The position numbers and the translations under genes are program-made. The notes below the pieces were generated by a model. It was given only the letters and a program-made list of their open reading frames with translations. It searched no databases and was not told where the DNA came from. Shown in pieces: positions 24,287 to 34,224 of a stretch of DNA of 64,000 nt. Source of the DNA: Mariniblastus sp. (GTDB lineage Bacteria > Planctomycetota > Planctomycetia > Pirellulales > Pirellulaceae); contig JAKVBF010000013.1 of the NCBI GenBank assembly GCA_022447555.1, forward strand, positions 1 to 64,000, written 5' to 3'. Every line of letters begins with the position of its first letter. Position 1 is the stretch's first letter.

Positions 24287-25708
24287 ATGAAATACCTTAT
24301 TTGGATGTTCCTCTTCGTCGGAACCTATGCGGAAGCTGTCGAACAACCAAACATTCTGTTCATCGCCATTGATGACATGAATGACTGGACCGGTTTTTTA
24401 GGTGGGCACCCACAGGCACAAACACCCAACATGGACCGACTGGCTGTAAGGGGTGTGAATTTCAGCAACGCTCACTGCTCCGCGCCAGGTTGCTCTCCCA
24501 GTCGTAATGCGCTCCTATACGGAGTGGAGCCCTTTAACTCCGGACTCTACGCTTTTTACGACCAAGAAGGTTTTTCAGATCAAGTTCTAGCAGGGTATGT
24601 TTCCCTGCCCCAGTTTTATAAATCGAATGGTTACCAAACTTTCGGTTCGGGAAAAATCCATCACCGCCGCCCGCCAGGGCCCACCGAGTGGACCGAGTTT
24701 CATCTTAAGAAAAAAATGAATCCGCTGAAATACGATGATGTCGAAGGCTACTTTCAGGGCGGAAAAAGTAAAATGCGATTCTCGCCAACACTTAATCCGC
24801 TAGGCGATCACAACGACTATCAAAACACGACTTTCGGTGTGAATGTATTAGAACGGCAACACGACAAACCGTTTTTCCTTGCCGTGGGTATCGTTCGACC
24901 TCACCTACCCTTCACCTGCCCTAAGGAATTCTTTGATCGTTATCCCGATGAGGTCAAACCACCAAGAATCAAGCGGGGCGATCTGATGGATGTCCCGCCG
25001 GTAGGCCGGGCGATGGCAAAAATTTCTGATGACAAACGCTTTAAAAAAGATAAATCCTGGAACAAGGTCCGCCGTGCCTACTTGGCCTCGATCAGCTGGG
25101 CAGATTTTAACGTGGGCCGACTGATTGATGCGCTTGAGGCGAGTCCCTACGCGGATAACACAATCGTGATTCTATGGTCAGACCACGGTTACGGAATGGG
25201 CGAAAAAAAGCACTTCCGCAAGTTTGCATTGTGGGAGGAAACCACGCGAGTACCCTTCATCATCCACGACCCCCGTGAGAGGAATTCTATTTCTGGCCGC
25301 GAAGTAAAAGAGGGTGTTTCACTCATTAATGTTTACCGAACCCTAGCCGATCTTTGCGACCTAGAGGCTCCCGAGTATGTGGATGGTTTTAGCTTAGCGC
25401 CCCAGTTAAAAGATCCCAACCAACCGATCAATGGCTCAGCCCTCTGCTCGTGGGGGCGCGGTAACTATACGGTGCGCAATCGTAACTGGCGATACACCCG
25501 TTATTTCGACGGTGGCGAGGAACTTTATGACCACACCCAAGACAAAGATGAATGGAATAATCTGGCTGACAACCCAGAATACGCTGACGTGAAAAAAAGG
25601 TTATCGGCTCAATTGCCAAAGCAGGAGGCTCCCCTTGTCCGGGAGGGGCTGGAGCCGTGGAGCATCCCCTTCAGTGCCGACAAATCGCTTGGGGAAAAAA
25701 ACCGGTAA
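24287..25708 (+). CDS. Secreted sulfatase, iduronate-2-sulfatase-like
   Basis: 473 residues. Hydrolyses sulfate esters, probably on polysaccharides. A signal peptide is followed by the metal-binding start NILFIAIDDMNDW. The formylglycine site is CSPSR (Cys about residue 69), which must be oxidised by a formylglycine-generating enzyme; none is in this window. Later elements SGKIHH, GIVRPHLPF and SDHGYGMGEKKHF are the arrangement of the iduronate-2-sulfatase-like S1 subfamily. The C-terminal DGGEELYDHTQDKDEWNN is typical. It stands alone between thrC and the convergent photolyase gene. Confidence 0.93.
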   Translation: MKYLIWMFLFVGTYAEAVEQPNILFIAIDDMNDWTGFLGGHPQAQTPNMDRLAVRGVNFSNAHCSAPGCSPSRNALLYGVEPFNSGLYAFYDQEGFSDQVLAGYVSLPQFYKSNGYQTFGSGKIHHRRPPGPTEWTEFHLKKKMNPLKYDDVEGYFQGGKSKMRFSPTLNPLGDHNDYQNTTFGVNVLERQHDKPFFLAVGIVRPHLPFTCPKEFFDRYPDEVKPPRIKRGDLMDVPPVGRAMAKISDDKRFKKDKSWNKVRRAYLASISWADFNVGRLIDALEASPYADNTIVILWSDHGYGMGEKKHFRKFALWEETTRVPFIIHDPRERNSISGREVKEGVSLINVYRTLADLCDLEAPEYVDGFSLAPQLKDPNQPINGSALCSWGRGNYTVRNRNWRYTRYFDGGEELYDHTQDKDEWNNLADNPEYADVKKRLSAQLPKQEAPLVREGLEPWSIPFSADKSLGEKNR

Positions 25709-25757
25709 CCAATCCCGGAAAAACAAACCGCGGGCAACTCGTTCTCACCCTAAACCG

Positions 25758-28238
25758 TCACTCAAACAACGTTCCCTGACTTGTAATGCGAACGTCTTGT
25801 TTGACGGACAACGTTTCCAAGATTCGGCCAACACCTGACAATCCACTCAGAAAAGCCCCCTCTACCCGAGAGCCACTCGCCCAATCACCACAAACAAAGA
25901 TCGTCTTAGTGGGATTCATGAAGCACTGCCCCCCGGATGGATTCACGGGAAGCGCGTACTTCCATCGATGAGCCTTAAGATGAGTCGGCGGACACGGGGC
26001 AATGCCCGTCACCCTCCAAAATTCACTCAACATTTGACTGGCGACTGCAGTGGGGTCTCGCTCCCAATTTTCTGCCGTCCATTTGGGAGCGGCATGTAGA
26101 ACGACATTCTCCAATGCGGCTTGCCGCCCAGGCTTGGTTCCGTTTCGAGCCACCCAAGTCAAAATACTGTTGTTCACAAAAGCCCCGACCCACTGATCCG
26201 TAATCGGCGAAGCAAACGAAACCATGGTCGCCCAACACGGTTTCATTTCAACGGGTGAAATACGGTTTACCAAGTCGGGAACATCCGCTACCAAATCAAC
26301 GCTTTGGGGGGCCGGAGCGGTAACCAACAAACAATCAAAGGTACCAAGTGATCGGGCATCGTCACCCAATAATTCAAGGCCGGTTTCACCAGACAATATT
26401 TTGGCGACCCGCGTTTGCAAATGAATCTCAAGATTGGTCGCGAGGTGTTTGCAAATTGAATTCATTGCAGGGGCGCCCACGAATCGATCCCTTGGACTGG
26501 ATTCCGTTGGTTGTTTGCCCTCTTCAAGTACAACAATTTTCTGGTCTTGTCCCAATTGCTGATCCGGCCACTTCGCGACAACGCCTTGCTCCAGCCAAGA
26601 TTCAACGTATCGAACAAACCGCGGGTCCTTGGCGGTGAAATACTGCGCCCCATGATCGAAGGTTCCCTGCCCCTCAACGCGTCGAGTCGCCATTCGACCA
26701 CCGACACCTCGGCTTTTATCAAACAACGTCACTTTCAATCCGTGATCCTGCAACGTCCGCGCCGCGAACAGACCCGCCAAACCGGCTCCTACAATCCCAA
26801 CCTTTGGTACTGGATCAAATCGTGGTTGGTTGACTTTGCTGGAGTACTGAGCGGGATTCAGTCGATCGGAATGGGTGGAAAGCGGACGGGAGCGGACCGT
26901 ACCGATGATTTGCTGCTCAGGCTGGAAGGGCCGATCAAATTGCCCAAGGCACCAAAGGATTCCTCCGTAGGATGCGGGGTCACGTCCGTCCAAAGCATAA
27001 CGATGGTTGAGGTCAATGATCGTAGCCAAGGCCTCACGCGGGTCTTGCTTCCAGTTGATGATCCCCTTTCCCCATGTCATTCGAAGGTTGTTATGCAATT
27101 CGCCGTGCATCAAAAGAGACTTCTGCGCGGCATTCCATAACGGATCCTCGGTTTGGCCACGAGCGAGCTGCTCCCAAGTGTGAATGTGGGGCCGTCGATC
27201 TTTTGCGTGGTCCAACAAAGTTTTCCTCGCCCAATTTGGCAAAGCGGACCACTGGTCATGATCGGTTTGATGAAAACAGAACGTGTAAGCCATTTCCCGC
27301 CAAACCAGCAATTCATCGAGGTACTTCTCAGCTCCTTCATGATCTATTTCTGCGCACTCGCGGGCGATTCTGAATGGCGAAATCATTCCGTAATGCAGGT
27401 AAGCAGAAAGTCGACTCACCCCGTCCAACAAAGGATTATTTCGCTGCCTCGCGTATCGCTGCAGGGATTTCTTTTTGAAATGTTTCCAACGGGCATAGCC
27501 CGCGGCACTCCCGCCTTCCGTATCGACAACCGGCCCAACCCCATGATCGATTTCACAACTTGAAATCAATTCCCCAAAATCGGCAGCCTGCAGATCCATC
27601 GGATCAAAAGGCAACTCGGATAGGTCGAATCTGGCAGGCTTTTCTTTTTGGGTGGGCCACAATCTAGTCAGTCGCTCCTCGTGTATCGCTTTCACTGCAG
27701 AACGAAACTGAAAGGCCCGTGTGAATGGTTTTTTTATTAATCGCATCGGGGCCACACAAGCTGTATCTACGCTAATTACGGGAACGCTCGTGCTTTGAAT
27801 AAGAGATTCGAGTGATTGACGTTGCGGATCAACTGGCATTTCCTCAGTGACGATCGCCGCAGAGCGGCTGACAAGCGTCATGAAATGCTCCACCTCTTCG
27901 TCCCCCCTTACCAGCTGAAAGGCAAAGCTGGTTTGATTTGTCGCAAACTGCTGCTGAACGTCCCTAGCCCCTTGCAACATAAACCGGTGATGCCGATCCG
28001 AGGCAAACCCTTCGATATTGGAAATCGAGTAATAAACCAGCAGCGGCAGGTTTTGACTGCAGGCAATGTGGCAAGCCACATCGAGCGCTGGGTTTTCGTC
28101 GGCCCGAACCGCGGTTCTCATCCAATAAAGGACCATGCTTGGGGACATGGACCCATCCGCTTCTTGCGAAACGCATTGAGATTCATGCAAGCGAGCCCGC
28201 TCGTGTAGATGTTGGGGCAGTGAATCGAGGTGCGTCAT
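25758..28238 (-). CDS. Class II DNA photolyase fused to renalase-like FAD oxidoreductase
   Basis: 826 residues, two domains. Residues 1 to about 460 form a class II CPD photolyase: an N-terminal antenna domain, then FAD/DNA-binding helices with FRSAVKAIHEERL, LLVWREMAYTFCFH and the class II signature LDGRDPASYGGILWC. This part repairs cyclobutane pyrimidine dimers with light. From about 475 a second flavoprotein starts with a dinucleotide motif (VGIVGAGLAGLFAART) and continues GVGGRMATRR, DHGAQYFTAKDPRF and VCGDWASGSRVEGAFLSG. This is the renalase-like NAD(P)/FAD family (COG3380 type). No stop or frameshift lies between them. It is probably the last gene of a minus-strand cluster starting at 29764. 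The role of the second domain, perhaps flavin reduction, is inference only. Confidence 0.92.
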   Translation of the reverse strand: MTHLDSLPQHLHERARLHESQCVSQEADGSMSPSMVLYWMRTAVRADENPALDVACHIACSQNLPLLVYYSISNIEGFASDRHHRFMLQGARDVQQQFATNQTSFAFQLVRGDEEVEHFMTLVSRSAAIVTEEMPVDPQRQSLESLIQSTSVPVISVDTACVAPMRLIKKPFTRAFQFRSAVKAIHEERLTRLWPTQKEKPARFDLSELPFDPMDLQAADFGELISSCEIDHGVGPVVDTEGGSAAGYARWKHFKKKSLQRYARQRNNPLLDGVSRLSAYLHYGMISPFRIARECAEIDHEGAEKYLDELLVWREMAYTFCFHQTDHDQWSALPNWARKTLLDHAKDRRPHIHTWEQLARGQTEDPLWNAAQKSLLMHGELHNNLRMTWGKGIINWKQDPREALATIIDLNHRYALDGRDPASYGGILWCLGQFDRPFQPEQQIIGTVRSRPLSTHSDRLNPAQYSSKVNQPRFDPVPKVGIVGAGLAGLFAARTLQDHGLKVTLFDKSRGVGGRMATRRVEGQGTFDHGAQYFTAKDPRFVRYVESWLEQGVVAKWPDQQLGQDQKIVVLEEGKQPTESSPRDRFVGAPAMNSICKHLATNLEIHLQTRVAKILSGETGLELLGDDARSLGTFDCLLVTAPAPQSVDLVADVPDLVNRISPVEMKPCWATMVSFASPITDQWVGAFVNNSILTWVARNGTKPGRQAALENVVLHAAPKWTAENWERDPTAVASQMLSEFWRVTGIAPCPPTHLKAHRWKYALPVNPSGGQCFMNPTKTIFVCGDWASGSRVEGAFLSGLSGVGRILETLSVKQDVRITSQGTLFE

Positions 28239-28308
28239 GTTGGATTCTTTGTTCTTGTTCTTGATTTAGCGTTGGATTCGACACCATGATGCAAGACATG
28301 CATTCCGG

Positions 28309-29196
28309 CTAGGGACTATGGTTTGATTTTACCAGGACCAGCCGACGCCCCTTGACCATCAGGCGGGCCAATGGAACCAGCGCACACAACCAGCCGGCAA
28401 CGACCAGGGCCACACCAGTAGATGTTTGTATATCGTAACGGGCAAAGCCACTCATCGTTTGATAGCTGGCAAAAATAATTTGACAGAGCATCCCTAGTGA
28501 GAGCCAGCGAACGACCGTAACGCGGAAGTTGGTTGAGGTTGGAAACCATCGCATCAAAAACACCATCGCGGGGAAAATTTGAATCGCATGAATCGCCACG
28601 CCGTGTGGGAATTTTGCCACGCCACTCTCTCCAACCGTTTCTGGCGGCAATCCGACGCTCGTTTGCCTGTAACCGTAGCTTGAGATCACAAAACCAATCA
28701 AGCAAGAGGCCACCAAGAACAACATCCCAACTCGGGCTGATAAAGCGTAATCGTTTTCCAGTTTAAGTTTCCCAAAGGTTCGCACCGTATAGTAAGTGAT
28801 CCCGACAAACGCGATGCAAATCAAAGCCAACATCCAACCATCGATCGCCCCATTGAAACCAGTGGACTGATTGAAGTGAGAGGCCTCGCCTCGCCATGCT
28901 TGAAAAGTAATCAGCCCCACTTCGAGCACCAATGCGAACGCCATCATCCATCCGCCCCATCGATCGATCAGCCTTAATCGCGGGCGACCACAAAAAGACC
29001 TCTGCAGCCAACTCAACGACCATAGCGTAAGTCCGGTAGACACTCCAAATAGGATTGGCTTCCGCCAGGACACACTCCCTTCCCAATCGCTGCCATCCAA
29101 AATCCAGACCGGAATATGGAGCAACCCCAAGGCGATGAGAAACATTCCCGACCATCGCAAAGGGTCAATCAAATTTGGATTGGTTTTATCCGTCAT
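28309..29196 (-). CDS. Multi-pass membrane protein in photolyase cluster
   Basis: 295 residues with about eight hydrophobic helices, for example WSGMFLIALGLLHIPVWIL, GGWMMAFALVLEVGLITF and VGMLFLVASCLIGFVISS. I do not recognise a named family and see no catalytic motif; scattered His/Trp/Arg residues in helices would allow cofactor binding but do not prove it. It is 70 bases upstream of the photolyase fusion on the same strand and downstream of the TIGR03643 gene, so co-expression with light-repair genes is likely. Similar multi-TM genes accompany COG3380 or photolyase genes in some bacteria, by memory and uncertain. Confidence 0.75.
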   Translation of the reverse strand: MTDKTNPNLIDPLRWSGMFLIALGLLHIPVWILDGSDWEGSVSWRKPILFGVSTGLTLWSLSWLQRSFCGRPRLRLIDRWGGWMMAFALVLEVGLITFQAWRGEASHFNQSTGFNGAIDGWMLALICIAFVGITYYTVRTFGKLKLENDYALSARVGMLFLVASCLIGFVISSYGYRQTSVGLPPETVGESGVAKFPHGVAIHAIQIFPAMVFLMRWFPTSTNFRVTVVRWLSLGMLCQIIFASYQTMSGFARYDIQTSTGVALVVAGWLCALVPLARLMVKGRRLVLVKSNHSP

Positions 29197-29289
29197 ATGA
29201 GCTGTTTCGTTCGGGGGTTTCTGACGTGGACGGCTGAGTTGATCGCAACGCTGGTTTTCGGTTTCTTCAAACCGTCTGACAAAAAACCA

Positions 29290-29562
29290 CTATCCCCGCT
29301 GACTGGGACAGCGAAAACGACCCACTGCAAACCCACGTTTGGAGAGGTGTTTCGTGTCGCGACCATCCGTGCGTCGACGCCAGAGCCGGAATGAGTTCCG
29401 TTTTAAATTGGCTCGCATCAACTTGATCACGTCGCCAGGCTGTATTCCAAACTGCTCTCGAATCGCGTCGAAAGTCGTCCTATCCTCCCAAGCCATCTGG
29501 ATGATCCGATCGATTTGCTCCGGCGAGAACGTTGGCTTGTTGCCCACACTAACCTCGTTCAT
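29290..29562 (-). CDS. TIGR03643/DUF2805 family protein
   Basis: 90 residues, cytoplasmic. The family pattern is recognisable: [23 protein letters not shown], then [22 protein letters not shown] and the basic [11 protein letters not shown] end with TKH. The helical, basic character suggests nucleic acid binding, but function is unknown. Members typically lie beside cryptochrome/photolyase and DUF2256 genes; the same is seen here. Its start overlaps the end of the DUF2256 gene by 14 bases, indicating translational coupling. Confidence 0.85.
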   Translation of the reverse strand: MNEVSVGNKPTFSPEQIDRIIQMAWEDRTTFDAIREQFGIQPGDVIKLMRANLKRNSFRLWRRRTDGRDTKHLSKRGFAVGRFRCPSQRG

Positions 29563-29764
29563 GTTTTGATTTGTTTTGACGACAGCGCCGACTGCAATAC
29601 ATCACCGATTCCCATACTTGCTCCCACTTCTTTCTCCATTGAAAGGGACGGTTACAAATAGGGCAAATTTTTTCGGGTCGCCGACTCTTGCTGTTCGGCT
29701 TTGATTGCCGCACCCTGTTAATGCTCGTCGCCTCCCATGTTTCGTGATTTTCTATAGAATCCAA
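29549..29764 (-). CDS. DUF2256 zinc-ribbon-like small protein
   Basis: 71 residues. The DUF2256 signature is complete: [16 protein letters not shown], then W[11 protein letters not shown]. Four cysteines (CPIC and CSRRC) plausibly bind zinc. A family of unknown function usually found next to photolyases/cryptochromes. The N-terminal 25 residues are not conserved, and an internal start is possible. It is the first gene of the minus-strand cluster, divergent from the gene at 29820. Confidence 0.85.
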   Translation of the reverse strand: MDSIENHETWEATSINRVRQSKPNSKSRRPEKICPICNRPFQWRKKWEQVWESVMYCSRRCRQNKSKHERG

Positions 29765-29819
29765 GAGTTAACGTAAAACTGTATTCCCCACCCACTCTTA
29801 ACAAGTACGAAAGTTTCCA

Positions 29820-30596
29820 GTGCCCTCTCGTTTGTTCCATCATTATATTGGAATCGATTACAGTGGGGCTGCTCGGGCAACCACCCGCAATCGTTCCATA
29901 CAAGTTTTCTCCTGCACCCCCGCGACAGAACCTCAGATCGTGCATTCGATCGCTACGACACGGACCAAGCCTCGCAATTGGAACCGGGTCGAAGTCCTTC
30001 AGTGGTTGGTCCAATTTCTCAAACAGCACCCCTCAACGATCATTGGCATGGATCACGGGTTCTCTTTCCCAATTTCGTATTTTGAAAAGTATCAGCTGGC
30101 CAGCTGGAATGATTTTTTAGCTGATTTTTCAACCCATTGGCCAACCGACGCTAAGGATGCCACTGTCGAGCAATTTCGTCGCGATGGCAATCGAACGGGT
30201 GATTCAAAAGAATTGCGAACCACTGAGAAATGGACGTCGTCTGCCAAAAGTGTCTTTCTATTTGACGTGCAAGGTTCGGTGGCCAAATCAACCCACGCTG
30301 GGCTGCCCTTTCTTTGGAAATTAAGGAACCAATTACCCGAACTCCACTGTTGGCCTTTTGACGGGTTCGAGATTCCATCAGGGCATTCGGTCATTGCCGA
30401 AGTTTATCCTTCGTTGTTTCGCAATCGCTACTCCAAAAAGCATCCAACCGTCGACCAGCAAGACGCTTATTCAGTCTGCCGATGGCTTAAAGAAATGGAT
30501 CAACAGTTAGGTCTCGATCGTTTCTTTCACCCCCCGTTGGATGAGGCCGAAAAATCAATAGCTCAGCTCGAGGGTTGGATTCTCGGCGTAAACTAA
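29820..30596 (+). CDS. Predicted RNase H-fold protein (DUF429-like)
   Basis: 258 residues. The opening HYIGIDYSGA, an internal IIGMDHGFSFP and a late DAYSVCRWL give acidic residues in the order expected for an RNase H-like fold, as in DUF429-type proteins. I am not certain of the family, and nuclease activity is not shown. No signal peptide. The start is GTG 29820 with a weak ribosome binding site; no better alternative exists. It is divergently transcribed from the DUF2256/photolyase cluster across 55 bases, so the two transcription units share regulatory DNA. Confidence 0.7.
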   Translation: MPSRLFHHYIGIDYSGAARATTRNRSIQVFSCTPATEPQIVHSIATTRTKPRNWNRVEVLQWLVQFLKQHPSTIIGMDHGFSFPISYFEKYQLASWNDFLADFSTHWPTDAKDATVEQFRRDGNRTGDSKELRTTEKWTSSAKSVFLFDVQGSVAKSTHAGLPFLWKLRNQLPELHCWPFDGFEIPSGHSVIAEVYPSLFRNRYSKKHPTVDQQDAYSVCRWLKEMDQQLGLDRFFHPPLDEAEKSIAQLEGWILGVN

Positions 30597-30711
30597 AAGG
30601 GATTCCATGTCATTCCAAAAGCGAAACCGAACTTGCGAGACAATCCAAAATCGCGATGGCCCAAGCTGTCGGGGGCCTCTGTTTTTGCTAAATTAATAAT
30701 CAGAAAGGGCT

Positions 30712-32601
30712 ATGAATTTGAGCCTGGCTATACCGGCATTCGTTAGAGAACATGCACTCATGATGACACATCAATTGCTATCTTTCATTCTCGCATTTGT
30801 ACTTTGTGCTTCGGCTCTCTGCCAAAGCTCAGTAGGTTTGGCAAATCAACCCAATGTAGTGATCGTGATGACTGACGATCAAGGGTATCCTGAGATATCA
30901 GCGCATGGAAATCCTATATTGCAAACGCCAAATCTCGACGCGCTTTCCAAGCAGAGTTTACGGCTGGTCGATTTTCATGTCGCCCCCATGTGCGCTCCAA
31001 CAAGAGGGCAGCTGTTAACCGGTCTGGACGCAGCCCGCAATGGTTGTATCAACGTCAGCAGCGGACGAGCTCTCTTGCGACCGGAGCTCCCGACCATCGC
31101 CGACCTGTTCACTGCGTCCGGCTACCGGACCGGTGTTTTCGGAAAATGGCATCTGGGCGCTAATTATCCGTTTCGCCCCCAAGACCGCGGATTCGAACAG
31201 AGCGTCTGGTTCCCGTCGTCCCATATTGGTTCAGTTCCTGACACTTGGGGGAACGACTATTTTGACGACACCTATGTCTGCAATGGCAAACCGAAAACGT
31301 ATGAAGGTTACTGCACGGATATCTTCTTCGACGAGGCGATGACTTTCATGAAGCGGGCGGCGAAGTCCGGCAAACCTTTTTTATCATACATCGCTCCCAA
31401 TACGCCCCATGGGCCACTCAAACCCAAAGACAAAGACCGGCTTGCCGTCCAAAAAGTTCTCAAGTCAACTCAATTTAACTCAATGAATCCAAAACTGAAA
31501 AATCAATTGGCAAACTATCTGGGAATGGTTCGAAACATCGATACCAATATGGGAAGGCTGAATGATTTTCTAAATCGGGAAGGATTGCGAAAGAATACGA
31601 TTGTCATCTTCTTGACCGACAACGGCAGCACCCATGGACCTCGTTATTTCAATGCTGGGATGCGTGGTGGTAAGACGGAGTTATGGGATGGCGGACATCG
31701 TGTCCCCTGCTTCATCAGCTGGCCCGATGGAAAGCTTACAGCGGCTCGGGATATTGATGGGTTGACTCAAGTCCAAGACATACTGCCAACGCTGGTTAAT
31801 CTTTGCGACCTCAAATCAACGGCTCGTTTTAGCGGCACCGATTTGACCCAGATCCTGCGGGGTAACGCAAGCGTCCCGGAAGATCGCAGCCTGATCATCA
31901 ACTACAGCCGGATGCCCAATTTCGTGAACTACCCGACGCCGTTTGCTCAGTCAATCATGACGCGTGACCAGGCGGCTGTGTTGTGGAAGAACTGGAGGCT
32001 GCTGGAAGATCGCGAGCTATACAATCTTGAGTCAGATCCGTTGCAACAAACCAACGTGATTGCCAAACACCCCGATGTGGTCGATAAGATGCGAGAGACG
32101 TTATATTCCTGGTGGGCCGAAGTTGGGCCAACGGCAAATGAGCCTCAACGTATTGTGATCGGGAGTCCGCATGAAAACCCATCGCGCCTGACCGCCTGCG
32201 AATGGCTTGATGTGTTCATCGATCAGCAGGGGCAAGTCCGCGGTGGACAACAAAAGTCTGGCTACTGGTTACTGGAGGTCGCGCAGGAGGGAGATTATGA
32301 GTTCGAACTGCGTCGCTGGCCCAAAGAGGCGAACCTGCCACTGAACGAGGCGATGCCAAACGGAACGGGTACTGCCCTACCCATCGATTCTGCCAGCATT
32401 TACCTAAGCAACCATCATCACCTCAGCATTGGGGAAAAGAGGCCGTACGGTTTTGAGGGGCTTACAAAAAAAGTGAAACCGGGCGATACGTCAGTGATCT
32501 TTACCGCAAAGCTAAAAAGAGGTCCCCTCGCACTCCACACTTGGTTCCGTGGCAAAGACACGATTTTGAGCGCCTACTACGTTTACGTAAGACGAAAATA
32601 A
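30712..32601 (+). CDS. Secreted arylsulfatase with C-terminal accessory region
   Basis: 629 residues. The sulfatase core contains the metal motif NVVIVMTDDQGYPE, the formylglycine site CAPTR (Cys about 94), GKWHLG, and IFLTDNGSTHGPRYF. After the core (about residue 470) an extra domain of about 150 residues follows, with beta-rich sequence such as YWLLEVAQEGDYEFELRRWP, as in many planctomycete arylsulfatases. The export signal is around residues 20-40; ATG 30757/30760 are possible internal starts that would give a more usual signal peptide. First of three consecutive same-strand sulfatase genes, so joint action on one sulfated glycan is likely. Confidence 0.93.
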   Translation: MNLSLAIPAFVREHALMMTHQLLSFILAFVLCASALCQSSVGLANQPNVVIVMTDDQGYPEISAHGNPILQTPNLDALSKQSLRLVDFHVAPMCAPTRGQLLTGLDAARNGCINVSSGRALLRPELPTIADLFTASGYRTGVFGKWHLGANYPFRPQDRGFEQSVWFPSSHIGSVPDTWGNDYFDDTYVCNGKPKTYEGYCTDIFFDEAMTFMKRAAKSGKPFLSYIAPNTPHGPLKPKDKDRLAVQKVLKSTQFNSMNPKLKNQLANYLGMVRNIDTNMGRLNDFLNREGLRKNTIVIFLTDNGSTHGPRYFNAGMRGGKTELWDGGHRVPCFISWPDGKLTAARDIDGLTQVQDILPTLVNLCDLKSTARFSGTDLTQILRGNASVPEDRSLIINYSRMPNFVNYPTPFAQSIMTRDQAAVLWKNWRLLEDRELYNLESDPLQQTNVIAKHPDVVDKMRETLYSWWAEVGPTANEPQRIVIGSPHENPSRLTACEWLDVFIDQQGQVRGGQQKSGYWLLEVAQEGDYEFELRRWPKEANLPLNEAMPNGTGTALPIDSASIYLSNHHHLSIGEKRPYGFEGLTKKVKPGDTSVIFTAKLKRGPLALHTWFRGKDTILSAYYVYVRRK

Positions 32602-32655
32602 AATAAGATCCCAATCCCCACGTCGTTGAGACATCAAGAAGGGGACGCAAATATC

Positions 32656-34176
32656 ATGACTCAGACAAACCGTTTCGTCAGACTCTTCGCCATCGTGGTG
32701 ATCGGCTGCCTTATCCAGAATACGAAGGCGTCTGAGCGCCGCCCTAATATCTTAATCTGCATTTCAGACGATCAGAGTTATTCTCACACAGGCGCCAATG
32801 GCGACCCGGTGGTCCAGACACCCGCGTTTGATCGCATTGCAGCCGAAGGTCTGCGTTTCACTCATGCCTTTTGTGACGCACCAACCTGTGGCCCCTCCCG
32901 GTCCGCGATTCTCACCGGTCAGGCTATCTGGCGTTTGGAAGAAGCCGGTAATATTCACAGCACATTACCCGCCAAGTTCGCGACGTACACTGAGCTGCTA
33001 AAGAAGGCCGGTTACGCCGTTGGATACACGGGTAAGGGTTGGAGCCCCGGCCGATTGGAACCGGGTGGCCGAACAACCAATCCTGCCGGCGAGGCGTTCA
33101 ATCGACAAACTCTGAAACCCTCGTTCAGAGGCATCAGACCAACGGATTACGCCGGTAATTTTGCGGAGTTTCTTGAGGATATTCCCGAGGATCAACCCTT
33201 TTGTTTCTGGCTAGGAACATCTGAACCCCATCGTCATTTTCAGCCTGGGTCGGGGAAAAAAACGGGCAAAGATCCGGCAAAGGTCTTCGTGCCACCCATT
33301 CTTCCCGACCACGCCATCGTGCGAAATGACATCCTCGATTACCTAGTGGAAGTCGAACATTTTGACGGGATGGTTGCAAGGGCAATCGCTATGGTTGAAG
33401 CACGAGGACAACTGGACAACACATTGGTCGTGATGACAAGTGATCATGGAATGCCATTTCCACGAGCCAAGGCGACCCTTTACGATGCCGGTTCGCGCGT
33501 TCCCCTCGCCATTCGCTGGCCCAGTGGAATTTGCAGGCCCGGCCGAGAGGTGAACGCCTTTGTCAACCTCAGCGATCTCGCTCCAACCTTTTTAGAAGCG
33601 GCTGGCCTCACGCCACCCGCCAAGATGACCGCACAAAGCTTGATGGGAATCTTCTTTTCCGGCGACGAACTCGCGGGACGTTCCGCGGCATTCATCGCCA
33701 TGGAACGACACGATGGCTGTCGCAAAGGTGGTAAAGGATATCCGTGTCGCGCAATTCGGACCAAAGATTACCTCTATATTCACAACTTTGAACCGACTCG
33801 CTGGCCATCAGGTTCTCCAGATCCAACGGCGTGTGCTCGATCGATTCCATTTGGGGAGATTGATACCTCGCCTACGAAGACCTTCATGATGGAACATCGA
33901 AATAAACAGTTCGTCGCTCGTCTGGCTGAGTTGGCTTTCGGTATGCGGCCGGCTGAAGAACTCTATGATTTAAAAAACGACCCGCACCAAATGGTGAACG
34001 TTGCCGGATCGACGAGAATCGCGACATTACAGGCATCCCTTCGCCGACAACTTTTTGACCATTTAAAGGAAACCAAAGATCCTCGAGTTATTGGTGGCGA
34101 TGCGGATTGGGACCACTACCCATATTATGGAAAAATCAGCACGAAGGGCTGGACAGTTGATGCGAAAAATCGTTAG
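32656..34176 (+). CDS. Secreted sulfatase, heparan-N-sulfatase-like
   Basis: About 506 residues. A signal peptide is followed by NILICISDDQSYSHTGANGD. The formylglycine motif is CGPSR (Cys about residue 78). The active-site set continues with GKGWSPG, SEPHRHF and SDHGMPFPRAKATLYDAG, an arrangement like sulfamidase-type S1 enzymes. Substrate is unknown but a sulfated polysaccharide is likely. ATG 32656 is chosen, with AGGGG upstream; the frame is also open to TTG 32626. It is 54 bases after the preceding sulfatase and 48 before the next. Confidence 0.92.
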   Translation: MTQTNRFVRLFAIVVIGCLIQNTKASERRPNILICISDDQSYSHTGANGDPVVQTPAFDRIAAEGLRFTHAFCDAPTCGPSRSAILTGQAIWRLEEAGNIHSTLPAKFATYTELLKKAGYAVGYTGKGWSPGRLEPGGRTTNPAGEAFNRQTLKPSFRGIRPTDYAGNFAEFLEDIPEDQPFCFWLGTSEPHRHFQPGSGKKTGKDPAKVFVPPILPDHAIVRNDILDYLVEVEHFDGMVARAIAMVEARGQLDNTLVVMTSDHGMPFPRAKATLYDAGSRVPLAIRWPSGICRPGREVNAFVNLSDLAPTFLEAAGLTPPAKMTAQSLMGIFFSGDELAGRSAAFIAMERHDGCRKGGKGYPCRAIRTKDYLYIHNFEPTRWPSGSPDPTACARSIPFGEIDTSPTKTFMMEHRNKQFVARLAELAFGMRPAEELYDLKNDPHQMVNVAGSTRIATLQASLRRQLFDHLKETKDPRVIGGDADWDHYPYYGKISTKGWTVDAKNR

Positions 34177-34224
34177 CTCAACCCCTCGGGAACTGACGAT
34201 GTATCTCTTGGAGAAAAACAAACG

